Shown piece after piece: positions 54,672 through 64,000 of a stretch of DNA of 64,000 nucleotides. Every line of letters starts with the position of its first letter. Position 1 is the stretch's first letter. The stretch comes from Chlorella sorokiniana (Eukaryota > Chlorophyta > Trebouxiophyceae > Chlorellales > Chlorellaceae): positions 3,968,001 through 4,032,000 of the forward strand of contig CP084611.1 of assembly GCA_025917655.1 (NCBI GenBank). Reading direction: 5' to 3'. The notes under the pieces were generated by a model. The model was not told the origin of the DNA. It was given only the letters and a program-made list of their open reading frames with translations, and did no database searches. A program made the position numbers and the translations under genes.

Positions 54672-55671
54672 GGCTTCAAGTGGCCCCTGCAGGAATGGTG
54701 CAGATTGCGTCAGATTGCCGGTGCGCGCTGGAGCCCGCGCATGCAGCGCCTCACTGCTGCTTTCATCACCTGTAGAGGTTTGTGCGTGGATGGAAGTAGG
54801 GGGTGAAAACGGTCCGAGGACTTGGTGGCTTCAGCGCGAAGGTCAGGCTCAGGTAAGCGCGATACAAGCTTGAAGGTAGTGTGGTTGCAGAAGATGATGA
54901 GAGTGCGGGTGAACTGTGGAGTTGCCCCTTTGTAGCTTCCCAACCGGAGGAGCGGATCGCCCGGGCGCTTCATGCTTTACTACTGAGCGCATAAAGCGGG
55001 TTGCATGCATCCGGAAAGGGCATACAATGACAGGAAACATCTTTCAAGGGTGCTCGGGGTCGCCCAGGACATATGTTTCTGCGTGCAGGACAAGACTGAG
55101 CGGCGTGGGCAGGCGATGTACACCTGCTGTTCTGCTATCAAATGCAAGGACTGTCTGTGGTACGCATTGGTGAGGCATGCTGCACAGGCGTGTGCCAAAA
55201 TCCATGCAATGCACACCTGCAGCCACCCACATCTGAGCAGCAGTACTGTGGAGCCGGCTGCGGTGCCCGCATGCTGCCTGCATGTATGTCTTGCACACAC
55301 AGCGTGCTGGCTGTGTTCATCTGCAAAAGAAACAAAGGCTCCTAGTTCATCCTTGTTGCTCCTCAGAATTTGCTGCGAAGCTGTGGTTTCATGTTACAGC
55401 ATTTCACGGAGTGACGCATGACAAGTTGGATTGCTGCACAGTGTGCTGCGTAATTGTAACGGCTAAGAAGCAAAATTTGCTAAATAGCCCCTTGTAAAAG
55501 GGTCGGCTGGTTGAAATGATGCACAAACTATAATAAATAACAGTTCTTGGACCAATTACTAGTGATCACAGTACTGTGCAATGTTCTTGACAGGCGGCAA
55601 GGCTGCGCGGCACAATGAGAGCAGCCTGGCTCGAGCCTTTTATAACCACAACTTGAGATGGCTTCTGACTG
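54672..55671. other. Spacer between GH16 copies C and D
   Basis: About 1 kb, partly AT-rich (55430-55680). Contains the promoter of copy C and the 3' region of copy D. No exon, RNA gene or repeat recognised. Confidence 0.5.
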
Positions 55672-57092
55672 CTATTTTCTGCCCCACACCCGCACCCAGT
55701 CCACCAGCATGGCCTGGGGCGCAACCAGCGTGGTATTCAGCTGTCCGGCTGTCACGGCACGCCGTCGTTCATGTAGGTGGTGAAGGAGGTGCCCTCGGTG
55801 CCCATGGCCAGGTTGAGGAGCATGTGGAACTTCTGGGTGCCAAAGGGGGCGTTACCAGGCAGAGGAGGGTTGCTGTACGACGTGGCGCTTGAGCCCAGCG
55901 AGAACCAGCCGTTCTTGGTGCCGGCGCCGCTGTTCTGCACCATGAACAGCTGCCCGTCGATGTACCAGCGGATCTGCAAGGTGTCAGTTGAAGGGGGCTG
56001 TCGGCAAAACATTTCCCAAATAATGGGCAAGTCCATTCATGTGGCTGATGCAGGCTCAGCCCGGACAGCACATCCACGGACCTGGGTGGTTGTCCACACG
56101 ATGCCCCACACGTGGAAGGTGTCGGCCAGGCTGGCCCCACCCAGGCTGTAACTGCCGGAGCTCTGGACATGCAGTGGCCAGGGCCCGCCGTAGTGAATGG
56201 TGGCGATGGTCTGCAAAGGCAGTTTGCCAGCTGTGCTCAGCCCAATCTCAAAACAGCAGGCAAGTTTGAGGCCTGAAATCATGCCCTGATGCACGCACAC
56301 CATGCTCCCTACTCACCGAGCGCATCGCATTTGCGGCTTCCATGATGTCTATCTCGCCGCTGGAGGGCCAGCCACCGTGGCGACCGCACCCGCTGCAGCC
56401 CGCAATGGAGCCGTCGCTGGGCAGCATCCAAAAGGCGGGCCACAGGCCCAGGCCGCCGGGCAGCTTGATGCGTGCCTCCACCTTGACCACGGGGTTGCGC
56501 CGCCGGGACCGACCGAATACTTGCCCAGGGTGCGCACGCGAGCGCTGGTGTAGTACTTGCCGGGCACGGTGGTGGCGGAGGGGTCGCGCACCGCCTCCAG
56601 CACCAGGTTGCCGCCCTCGACGCGCAGGTTACTGGGCCTGTTGGTGTACCACTGCGGCTCGTTGTTGCCCCAGCCCTGTCGAGACAGGAGAGTAGAACGT
56701 TGTGTCAGTGCCCATGAACAAGCTCAGCCCTGCAGCGCTTCTCAGCTACACGCGGCACCATGCCCGCTGCAGTACGTTCGGCACGACACGTACCGGGATG
56801 CCAAACTGGCCTCCATCCCCAAGCTGGGCCTCCCACTTGTTGGTGTTCAGGGAGGTGCCAGTGAACTCATCCGACCACAGCAGCCTCCAGCTGCACATCC
56901 AGCACAGACTTGGGGTGGGATGAGGGCAGTTGCAACAGCGCTGTCGGGACAGGCAATCGAGCGCCACCGAGACTCTGCCACCCAGCCAAGCGATCCCGGC
57001 GCACTTACTTGGTCTGCTGTAGCGTGCGCTCCAAAGGAAAGTGAAGGGAGCAGTGCCACTGTGAGGCAGAGCAGCAGACCCGCAGTAGACAT
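55672..57092 (-). CDS. Secreted glycoside hydrolase family 16 enzyme (tandem copy D, near-duplicate of C)
   Basis: Same exon plan as copy C: about 57092-57008, 56892 to about 56794, 56676 to about 56317, 56212 to about 56083, 55974-55672. Exon 1 gives a different signal peptide (GLLLCLTVALLPSLSFGAHA). Exons 2-5 are almost the same as copy C: WSDEFTGTSLNTNKW, SSGEIDIMEAAN, IHYGGPWPLH, IRWYIDGQLFMVQNSG, WVRVWGRK. Two one-base frame breaks occur relative to copy C: near 56500 (before NPVVKVEAR) and near 55757, where a lost base makes a premature stop right after NDGVP. If real, the second would remove the last strand only. If an assembly error, the gene is intact. Coordinates include the conserved C-terminus beyond that stop. 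Confidence 0.88.
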
Positions 57093-58312
57093 CGCTCGGA
57101 TGAGCTGCGCGAGGAGCACACGCGGCGGTGGCTCAGCAGCGGCAACAACAGCCTTGGTGGTACGAAGGCCCGCTGGCGCTGCCAGCGTTTCAATAGAGCT
57201 CGTTAGTCTGCATCGAGGGTAGTAAATAAGGCGGAAGCGCCGAACCCGGGCGCGGGGGTGAAGTCCTCGCACAAGCGCGGCACGGCGACATCATACGAGG
57301 TATATTGCACTGCAGTGAGGTAAACGCACACCTTAATCCCGCTTACAAAGCGGAGCAGGGGCCGGGGGCGGTGTACGCACAAGATTGACCCACGGATGGC
57401 ACACTTCGTCCCGCTGCGATGAGTTGCTACACTGGAGGTAGACGGAAGAGAAGTGTAGCAGCCCCAACCATGCACGAATACATGCCAGGTGTTTTCTAGT
57501 TGTCCGTGGTTCCCCCTGCCGGGGCACGCTGCTCCCCCAAATACTATTAAGCGGGTTTGAGGTTGTTGACAGCGCTGGAGTACGATAATAAGACAATTGA
57601 GAGCTGATACCCATCGGGGCGCCTGTCTTTAGGGGAGCCGCTACCTCAGCTTTGTGGTGACGCACTGCTGCCACAGCAGGCCTGTGCGGTGCATCAAGTT
57701 TAACATTCAGATCGTAATCAGTCGCTGGATGTGCATCATTCATTCTCCAAGGCCTCTAAGAAGCAACCGCTGAGCCGGCTGGCAGGGTGCCCAAGGTTGA
57801 GAAACAGAGCAGGTAACGGAAAACACGTGGTGCAGAGTGAGGCCCAAAACTGTGGATGCAAGGTGCAAGCATGGTGCAAGCTGGCGCAATGTCTTCCCAG
57901 CTGACTGGCCGGCGGGGTGGGGAAACAGACCAGGACGGGACTGGACGGCAAACAAGGGTGGCAGTCAGGAGGGGCGAGTGGCAGGGGAAAGGCAGCGGGC
58001 AGCGGTGATTGAAAAGCGTGGGAAACAACTGTGTGGTGCAGGGTGCCACTTCTCGGTGGCAGATAGGGTTAAAGTCGCTGGCTGGGGGGTTGGGAGGCCC
58101 AGGGGTTGGAAGGGGGGTCAGGGGTTTGGGGGCGCCGCATGCGCACACGCTCACCAGGGCACAGGGAAAGCCTTGGGCCCCAGTTGAGGGGAGCAGGCAG
58201 TGCTGTCATGGCAGCCGTCACCCACTTGCCATCAGCAACACAGTAAAAGACACAAAATAACAGGTGTGGGGGACGCAAGGGGGCCAGGTGAAGGGATGGG
58301 CACGCGGCAGCC
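57093..58312. other. Intergenic region between GH16 cluster and RAMA gene
   Basis: About 1.2 kb. The left part should be the copy D promoter, and the G-rich right part (57900-58250) the RAMA gene 3' UTR. Open frames here lack motifs and splice signals. Confidence 0.5.
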
Positions 58313-61300
58313 TCAGCCTGCCAGGGGCTGCTCGCCGGCCGCCACAGCTGCCGCTGCAGAGCTGGCCTTGCGGGCGGCGGCCCTGCGCTGATGGCTCTGG
58401 AAGCGGGCACGCAGCACATCCAGCTTCTCGCCATGCAGGGCCACCTCCTTCCAGCCATCGCAGGACTGCGCGGGGGGGGGGCGGCGTACCAGGGGGCAGC
58501 ACAGCAGTGCGGAGCGGGTCAGGCGGCGGGCACCCAGCAAACCGCAGAAACCGCTGCGCCCTGGGGCAGGCAAGCAGCCGGGGCAGGCAAGCCACGCCCC
58601 TGTCTGAGGGACGGTTCCGCTTGCGGGCGGAGTGGTCGCCACAGCAGTGGCTGCCCCGCACGCGCAACATGCCGCCTCATGACAGCGCTCAGCCTGCGCC
58701 CGGCAGCCCTCACCTGGCGCGAGGGGTTGCGCTCCCGCAGCACGACCAGCGCAAACTTGGAGATGGCGCGGTACCGTGTCCCCGCGTACAGGATGGTACC
58801 GTCGGCTTCCAGCGCGGCGTGGACGTCCTGCATGCCCACCGTGAAGACCTTGGACCCCGGCTGCAGCACGGCGGTGGTGGGGGGGGTGGGAGGATTGATT
58901 GGGAAGGGTCACGCGAGGCGGGGGCGCCCCGCACAGGGGGAGTGCAGAGGTGCAGGCGCCGCTTGCGTTGCGGGTGCTGGCCACGCAGCGCCGAGGTTGA
59001 GTGCCCCCACCTGCATGAAGCCCGACTCCACCAGCTCCGCAAAGCTGGGCCGCCCCTTCAGCTCCCCAGACGGCTGGCGCCCGCCCACAGAGCGCGGCCG
59101 TGCCCCCCGCCGACTGCACCGACCGCTTGGCGGCGGCGGCGGAACGCTGGGGCGGCGCCACGCGGCCCCCACCCCCGCCGACTGCGCCGTAGGGGGCGCC
59201 GACAGGGCCGGAGCGCCCGCGCGCGCGGCGCCGCCCGTGCGGGGTGGCGAGGCCGGCTCCTCGCCGGGGTCAAAGGTGACAAACTCGTCGTCCATGGGCA
59301 GGTGCCCCTGGTAGGCCTGCACCGCGCGGCGCTGGATGCGGCGGGAGGCGCGGGTGGGCGCCGCGGCAGCGTGGAGGTGCTGCCCCGCCGCCGCAGCCGC
59401 CGCCGCCTTGAAGGGCAGGTACGCGTGGTCGTCGCCGGCGGCGCCCCCTCCAGGAAGGCCTCATCCAGCTCGCCGTCGTCCTCTCCAGACGACAGGCCGC
59501 CCTGCTGCAGCAGCAGGCGCGCGGCCGACGGGCGGCCAGCGCGGCGGCCGCTGCCTGCGCGCCGCCCCGTCGTCGCAGCAGCTGCGGCTGCCGCGGCGGG
59601 GCCAGGCAGGGCTGCGTGCGCTTCCGTTGCAGCTTCCAGGCCAGCAGAGGCGGGCGCCGCTGCTGCGCTGCGCTTGGCTGGCGGGTCGCCATCAAAGTGA
59701 CCGGCATTGTCGGCTCCCTGCCGCCGCTTGGGGGCGCGCGCGGCTGAGAGCCTGCCTGCTGCTGGCCGGCTGCCTCCATAGTGGCGGCATGTGCCACACC
59801 TCCCGACACTGCGGCCTCTGCCGCCGCCGCTGCTGCTGCCCCTGAATCCGCTGCCGGCGGTGCGGCAGTGGCGCTGCCGTCACCGCTGCGCGCACCGCCC
59901 GCGCTGGGGGCGCTGTCTGCGTCGGCGGGAACCCCCCGCCGCCGCCGCCGCTGCCGCCGCCGCTGAGGCTGTCACGGGCGGCGCCCGCCGGCAGCGGCAC
60001 CGTCACCGCGGCGGCGGGGCCGGCGGCGGCGGCGTCGCGTGCCGCCGCCGTGCTGCGCGGCGAGCAGGCCTTTGCGGCGGGGGCAGGCGCGGGTTGAACC
60101 ACATGTTGCCGACGTGCACGATGACCTCTGGGTCACGCGGCGGCGCGGGCGCTGCGGTTGGCGCGTATCGCGTCCCGCATGCGCCCCTTCAGGTCGCTGC
60201 CCGCCAGGTGCGCCTCGCTGACAAACAGGTGCGCCACCGCGGTGTGGGGCAGCGCGGCGCAGAAGCGCAGCCAGGCCTGCGGGGGCGGGGCGACAAAGCA
60301 GGCACATGAGGCCAGGGAGCGGCACGTCGCCAGGGCCGCCCTCAACCGCAGCGCCCAGGCTATTGAACACGCAAATGTGGCCCCCCGTATTTCGAGACTT
60401 CCACGAGACTTCACCACCCACCACCCACCATCCCAGCCCCCTCAGCCACCCACCTCCCGGCTGGTGCCATAGTTCTCCCCACGTTGAGCGCCCAGATGCG
60501 GCCGCGGCGCAGCAGGCGCACCAGCCTGTCCAGCTGCTCGTCCAGCATGCCCTGCAGCCACACGCGCACGGGTGATTGGGTGGGTGGGTTGGGGAGGAGG
60601 TGGGGATGGTGGGGGGCCTGTCAGGCGCGTGCCGGGAGTGACAGGCGTGGCCGCATGGCGCAAGCGAGCGCCGCAGCTTTCTGCGACCCACCTGCTCAAA
60701 GTTCTGTATGTAGAGCGCCTCCACGCGGGTGTTCACCTCCAATGCCTCCAGCACAGCATTCAGCACCTGGGCAAGGGGTGGGGGCCAACGAGGGGTAACT
60801 GTGAGCGTGTGCGTGGGTTGTGAGATGTGCGCTGTGGGCGGACCAGAGGCGGCGGGGGCGCCGCAAGCTGCCCCAGGGGGCCCGGCAGCACGAGGCAGGG
60901 TGGCGCGAGGCAGGCAGCGCGCGCAGCTGGCGAGTTGGAGGGAGGAGCGGCGCGGCGCCTCACCCGCGGACCGACGTCGGCGCGCAGGAACTGGCGCAGG
61001 CGCAGCACCCGCCCCGCGCCTCAAACTCGGTGCTGCTGCCGCGCAGCATGGCCAGGAAGGCGCGGAACGCGGGGACTGCGGCAGGGGGCGAGGGGTGGGC
61101 GAGTGTGTGTGTATGTGTGTGTGTGTGTGGGGGGATTCAGCGCCTTGGGCGAGCGGCTCTGGCTGCTGACACATGCGTGCCAGGACGGCACCGAAGCCAG
61201 GCAGATAGGCAGCAAGGGCTTCTGCAAGGACAGGGGGATGCGCATCGCTGCATACTCTGCGCCCCCATTCCCCCTGCTGGACCCCCACGCTCATGCTCAC

Positions 61301-63056
61301 GCACCTGCATGGGGTCACCGCCAGCCACGCGCCGCGCCGCAGCCGCCGGCCGCACAGCAGCAGCCTGCGGCTGCGCCGCCGGGAGCGGGGCAGCGACCGG
61401 CCTCGACGCACTTTGAGCGGCAGCAGTTGGTGGCGCTGCCAAGATGGCTGTCGCTGCAGCTGCCGCGCCTGCCGCAGCCTCAGCCTTGATAGCTGCGAAC
61501 GCAGCTGTCCCAGCCGGGCGTGCAGGGCGTCTGCCCGCTGCACAGGCACGGCGGTGCCGCGGCCTGGCAGCGCCGAGCCCCTGCCGCCGCCTGAACTGCC
61601 GTGCTGCTGCTGCTGCTGCTGCTGCTGCTGCGATGGTGACGCCGGGCTCTGCTCCTGAGGGGCTGCCGCCATGGCCAGCCGCACGCCCTCCGGGGTCAGG
61701 AACTCGTCTGCTGGGGGCGCCCACTCGCCGCCAGAGCGGTGCGTGCCGGCAGCAGCTGTCGTCGGCACCATGACCGGGCGGCTGCCAACGGCGGCCGGGC
61801 CGTGCTCCCCACGTTTGGGCGCAGCAGCGTCGTGGCTGGTGGTGGCGGCACGCTGCGTACCAGCGCTGCAGGCCGGCCCAGCGGCGGCGCCAGCGGCCGA
61901 CGTATGGCAGCGGGCGCCATGCCGGGAGGCAGCGAGCCAGGCAGCGGGCGCGGGCGGGCTGCCGCCCTGGACCCTGCACCAACGACAGCCCAGGCGCTGA
62001 GCCGGGGGCAGCATCGGGGACGAGACAAAGGGGCAGCTGGCAGCATGCCCGGAAGGTACGGCGGATCGCGCAAGCCGGTGAGCATCAGCGGGGAGCAGCT
62101 GGGGAGTGGCGGCGGTCGCGGGGACAGCGCCACACCGCCCTCTTCCAGCTGAGCCAGGCGCGGAAACTCGTGCATGAATGCGGGGCGACAGCTGGGGCTG
62201 CCCGCCACGGTGGATGGGTGGGGTGGCGGCGCGGGGCCCTGCATGCATGCAAGGAAAGTGCGCATGCTGCTCGAGCTAAAGGGAAAGGGTAGGGACCGCG
62301 CTTGGCCGGAAGCAAACACAACAACAACCCTGCCAGTGCTGCCGATCCCTGCGGAAACGCCTCCCTACGACCAAACGCTGCCACAGCTGCCAGTTGCGCC
62401 GCCCACCTGGAGCAGGTCGGCCAGCGAGAAGCCTGCCTCCACCGACGGCGACAGCAGGTCCACCGATGGGGGGCATGCGTGGGAAGCCGCGCACGTGGGG
62501 TGCACTGCCCCTCTGCGTCGGCATCAACTTCCACGACAGCTGCCGAGGAAGGCTGCGCTGCAGCCCCATTCTGTAGCTGCGGCTGGCCGCCGCTGGCTGG
62601 CGAGGCAGGCGCCGCAACTGCCGACAGCGCCGCGCCGTCAAAGCTGCTTTCGGAGCTGTGCACCAGCAGCTGAGGGTCCATTGCTCCCGCTGGCCCCACG
62701 GACGGCGCGTGCACCAGCAGCATTGCATCGTCCTCGCCGTCATCGCTGCTGGTCACCATCGCGGCGGCAGCCTCTGGCCCGCCCTTTCGCAGGCCGTGAG
62801 CCAACGACGAGGGCGACGAGTGCACGCTGGGCAGCCCTGCCGCGGCATCAAGTTTGTGCAGCGCGGGCGTCTTGGGCGGCAGGGGCTTGCTGGGGCTGCT
62901 CTCTTGGCTGCCGGTTTGCTGCAAGATGCTGGCAGGGCCGCCATCCTCGGCGACCACCAGCGCGCTCAAATCCTTGGCGCCTGCTGCATTTGTGGCACGT
63001 GTGGCCGCTGCAGCAGAAGCTGCGGCATTCTCAGCTGCTGCTGCTGGAGCAACCAT
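58313..63056 (-). CDS. RNI/LRR-like protein with C-terminal RAMA domain
   Basis: Long protein of unknown function, start at 63056 (MVAPAAAAEN). N-terminal part is Ala/Ser/Pro-rich and acidic (SSDDGEDDAMLLVHAP), followed by ADLLQ, PAFMHEFPRLAQLEEGG, SDEFLTPEGVRLAMAA and a poly-Gln run. Around 61070-60150 lie leucine-rich, RNI-like segments: FRAFLAMLRGSS, VLNAVLEALEVNTRVEALYI, GMLDEQLDRLVRLLRRG, IWALNVGE, FCAALPHTAVAHLFVSEAHL, LKGRMRDAIRANR, VIVHVGNMWFNP. A disordered linker with SSGEDDGELDEAFLE follows. The C-terminal exons (about 59060-59010, 58864-58713, 58468-58313) join into a RAMA-type domain: SFAELVESGFMQVG, GSKVFTVGMQDVHAALEADG, ILYAGTRYRAISKFALVVL, SCDGWKEVALHGEKLDVLR. RAMA domains accompany DNA/chromatin-modifying enzymes. 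Frame breaks occur near 60478, 60137 and in the linker. It could be two genes, but no stop or start signal separates the halves. Confidence 0.6.
61106..61130 (+). repeat. (GT)n microsatellite in RAMA gene intron
   Basis: GT/TG dinucleotide run with one interruption (gtgtgtatgtgtgtgt), followed by a G run. It lies in an intron of the minus-strand gene. Confidence 0.8.
61602..61630 (-). repeat. CAG repeat encoding poly-Gln in the RNI-RAMA protein
   Basis: About nine CAG codons on the minus strand, in a Ser/Gln/Pro-rich low-complexity segment. Confidence 0.8.
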
Positions 63057-63763
63057 GGACCTGCAGTAAGGTGTGCCAGCAGCAGTTAGGGAAAGGGGGA
63101 GGGAGACGCAGGAAGGGTGGGGGCGGGAAAACTAGGGGGTCTGCGAGCGGTTGATTGCCCTCCGCGGCGGCCCGATCGCTTATTGAAAACCTTCCAAGGC
63201 GAGATCACAACAGCCAGGCGGGGAAAACGGGCAAGGGTGGTGGGTGGCGACAACAGGTTCGCTTGGGGGTTTAGGCGCCGGGTTTTGGGGCGCGGAGGCT
63301 CGGCTGAGAGCTCGGATGACGAGGTGTATCCACCATTAAGGCCTGAAACCCGCTGCTACGGGTCGACTGTCTGGCATGCAAAACTCGACGCACCAGCTTG
63401 GCTGCCCAACACGTGCTCCAGCAGCTGGTCAGCGATCCATGGCTGTCGGATGGGGCTGCTGACAGAGTCGGCTGCTGCAAGGGCGCGTAAAGGGCGCCCG
63501 ACCACTGGACCGAGGGTGACTTTCCCTCAAGGGTGACGACAGGGACGCAAGGGCAGCATGGATGAGCCGATGAAAGACTTCAAGGGGTTCCTGAAACTGC
63601 CAGGATGTCCTGCTTGTACTGCGACAGGACCCTCGCATCCCGATTTTGCACCAGTTCAGATCAGATGAGGAGGCGCTGGATGTTATATCTCCCTTGACCT
63701 GGAAGTTATACCTGCCTTTTGTCCTGTGGCGTGCCAATGAGCATTTCACAGGGCGTGCGCTGC
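63057..63763. other. Spacer upstream of RNI-RAMA gene
   Basis: About 700 bp holding the RNI-RAMA promoter and the 3' UTR of the gene cut by the right edge. No exon recognised. Confidence 0.45.
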
Positions 63764-64000
63764 TCACGATCGGGAGGCCATGCGGGCGGCAAGCTTGCGC
63801 GCACCAACGTCGCGCAGTATCTCGGAGCAAACGCCCTGCGTCGCAGGGATGCCAGCAATACATGAACGCCCAGGCATGCACAGGTTCTTGTTTGCCAAAA
63901 ATGTATGAGAACATCGCTAGCTGCCCTGTAGCCAGCCCCAACCCCGGTCCTGCACCCACCTTGTCGTCAAAAAACTCCGACTGCACCTCCTTCCACCCGC
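63764..64000 (-). CDS. 3' end of an unidentified gene cut by the right edge
   Basis: Two minus-strand exons: 64000-63960, reading GWKEVQSEFFDDK to a consensus donor (AAG then GTGGGT), and 63835-63764, reading GVCSEILRDVGARKLAARM and ending ASRS before a TGA. The join is in phase. GWKEV resembles the DGWKEV near the end of the neighbouring RAMA domain, so this may be a related domain (inference from six residues only). Too little is visible to name it. Confidence 0.4.

Noticed and set aside
49165-57092. GH16 cluster as bacterial horizontal transfer
   Set aside because: All copies have several spliceosomal introns at shared positions and host-like composition; nothing here supports recent transfer.

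Overview
This window reads as nuclear DNA of a green alga, most likely a Chlorella-like trebouxiophyte. It is GC-rich. Nearly every gene is broken by many short GT-AG introns. The gene content is eukaryotic and plant-like: a plastid-targeted HSP70, a BOR-type borate transporter, an ER-type Ca2+-ATPase, LSm4, a Rab11/RabA GTPase and a Caprin-like RGG protein. I see no operons, bacterial genes, CRISPR arrays, insertion sequences or tRNA/rRNA genes. Gene models were built by joining exons at splice sites and matching recognised families. Exon ends are normally good to a few bases, except where uncertainty is stated.

Layout. 0.2-14 kb: plastid HSP70 (-, cut by the left edge), a LysM-domain protein (-), archease (+), an unrecognised gene with a C-terminal membrane helix (-) and S-adenosylmethionine synthetase (-). 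14-25 kb: a P2A Ca2+-ATPase (+, about 20 exons) followed by a BOR/SLC4-type borate exporter (+). 25-36 kb: a Caprin-like RGG protein (-) diverging from LSm4 (+), a Rab11/RabA GTPase (-) and a GAF-like/multi-TM algal protein (+). 36-49 kb: a Pol-epsilon/CHRAC-type histone-fold subunit (-), a RINGv E3 ligase with a PB1-like domain (+), a long FHA...PHD chromatin protein (+) and a two-hotdog acyl-CoA thioesterase (-). 49-57 kb: four tandem secreted GH16 beta-glucanase genes (-). 58-64 kb: an RNI/LRR-like protein ending in a RAMA domain (-) and the 3' end of one more gene (-).

How the genes relate. They do not form one pathway. They are housekeeping genes (proteostasis, methyl-donor synthesis, ion homeostasis, splicing, trafficking, DNA replication/chromatin) with a lineage-specific tandem GH16 cluster that probably acts on beta-glucan in the wall or storage polymer. 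Architectures worth attention are FHA+PHD, RINGv+PB1, RNI+RAMA and the GAF-like/TM protein.

A property of the whole window is that many clearly functional exons need a one- or two-base correction to stay in frame, mostly a missing base inside a G/C run (also one extra T). Because this hits essential genes (HSP70, SAM synthetase, Ca2+-ATPase, LSm4), I read it as consensus error in the assembly rather than gene decay. Four introns begin with GC instead of GT.
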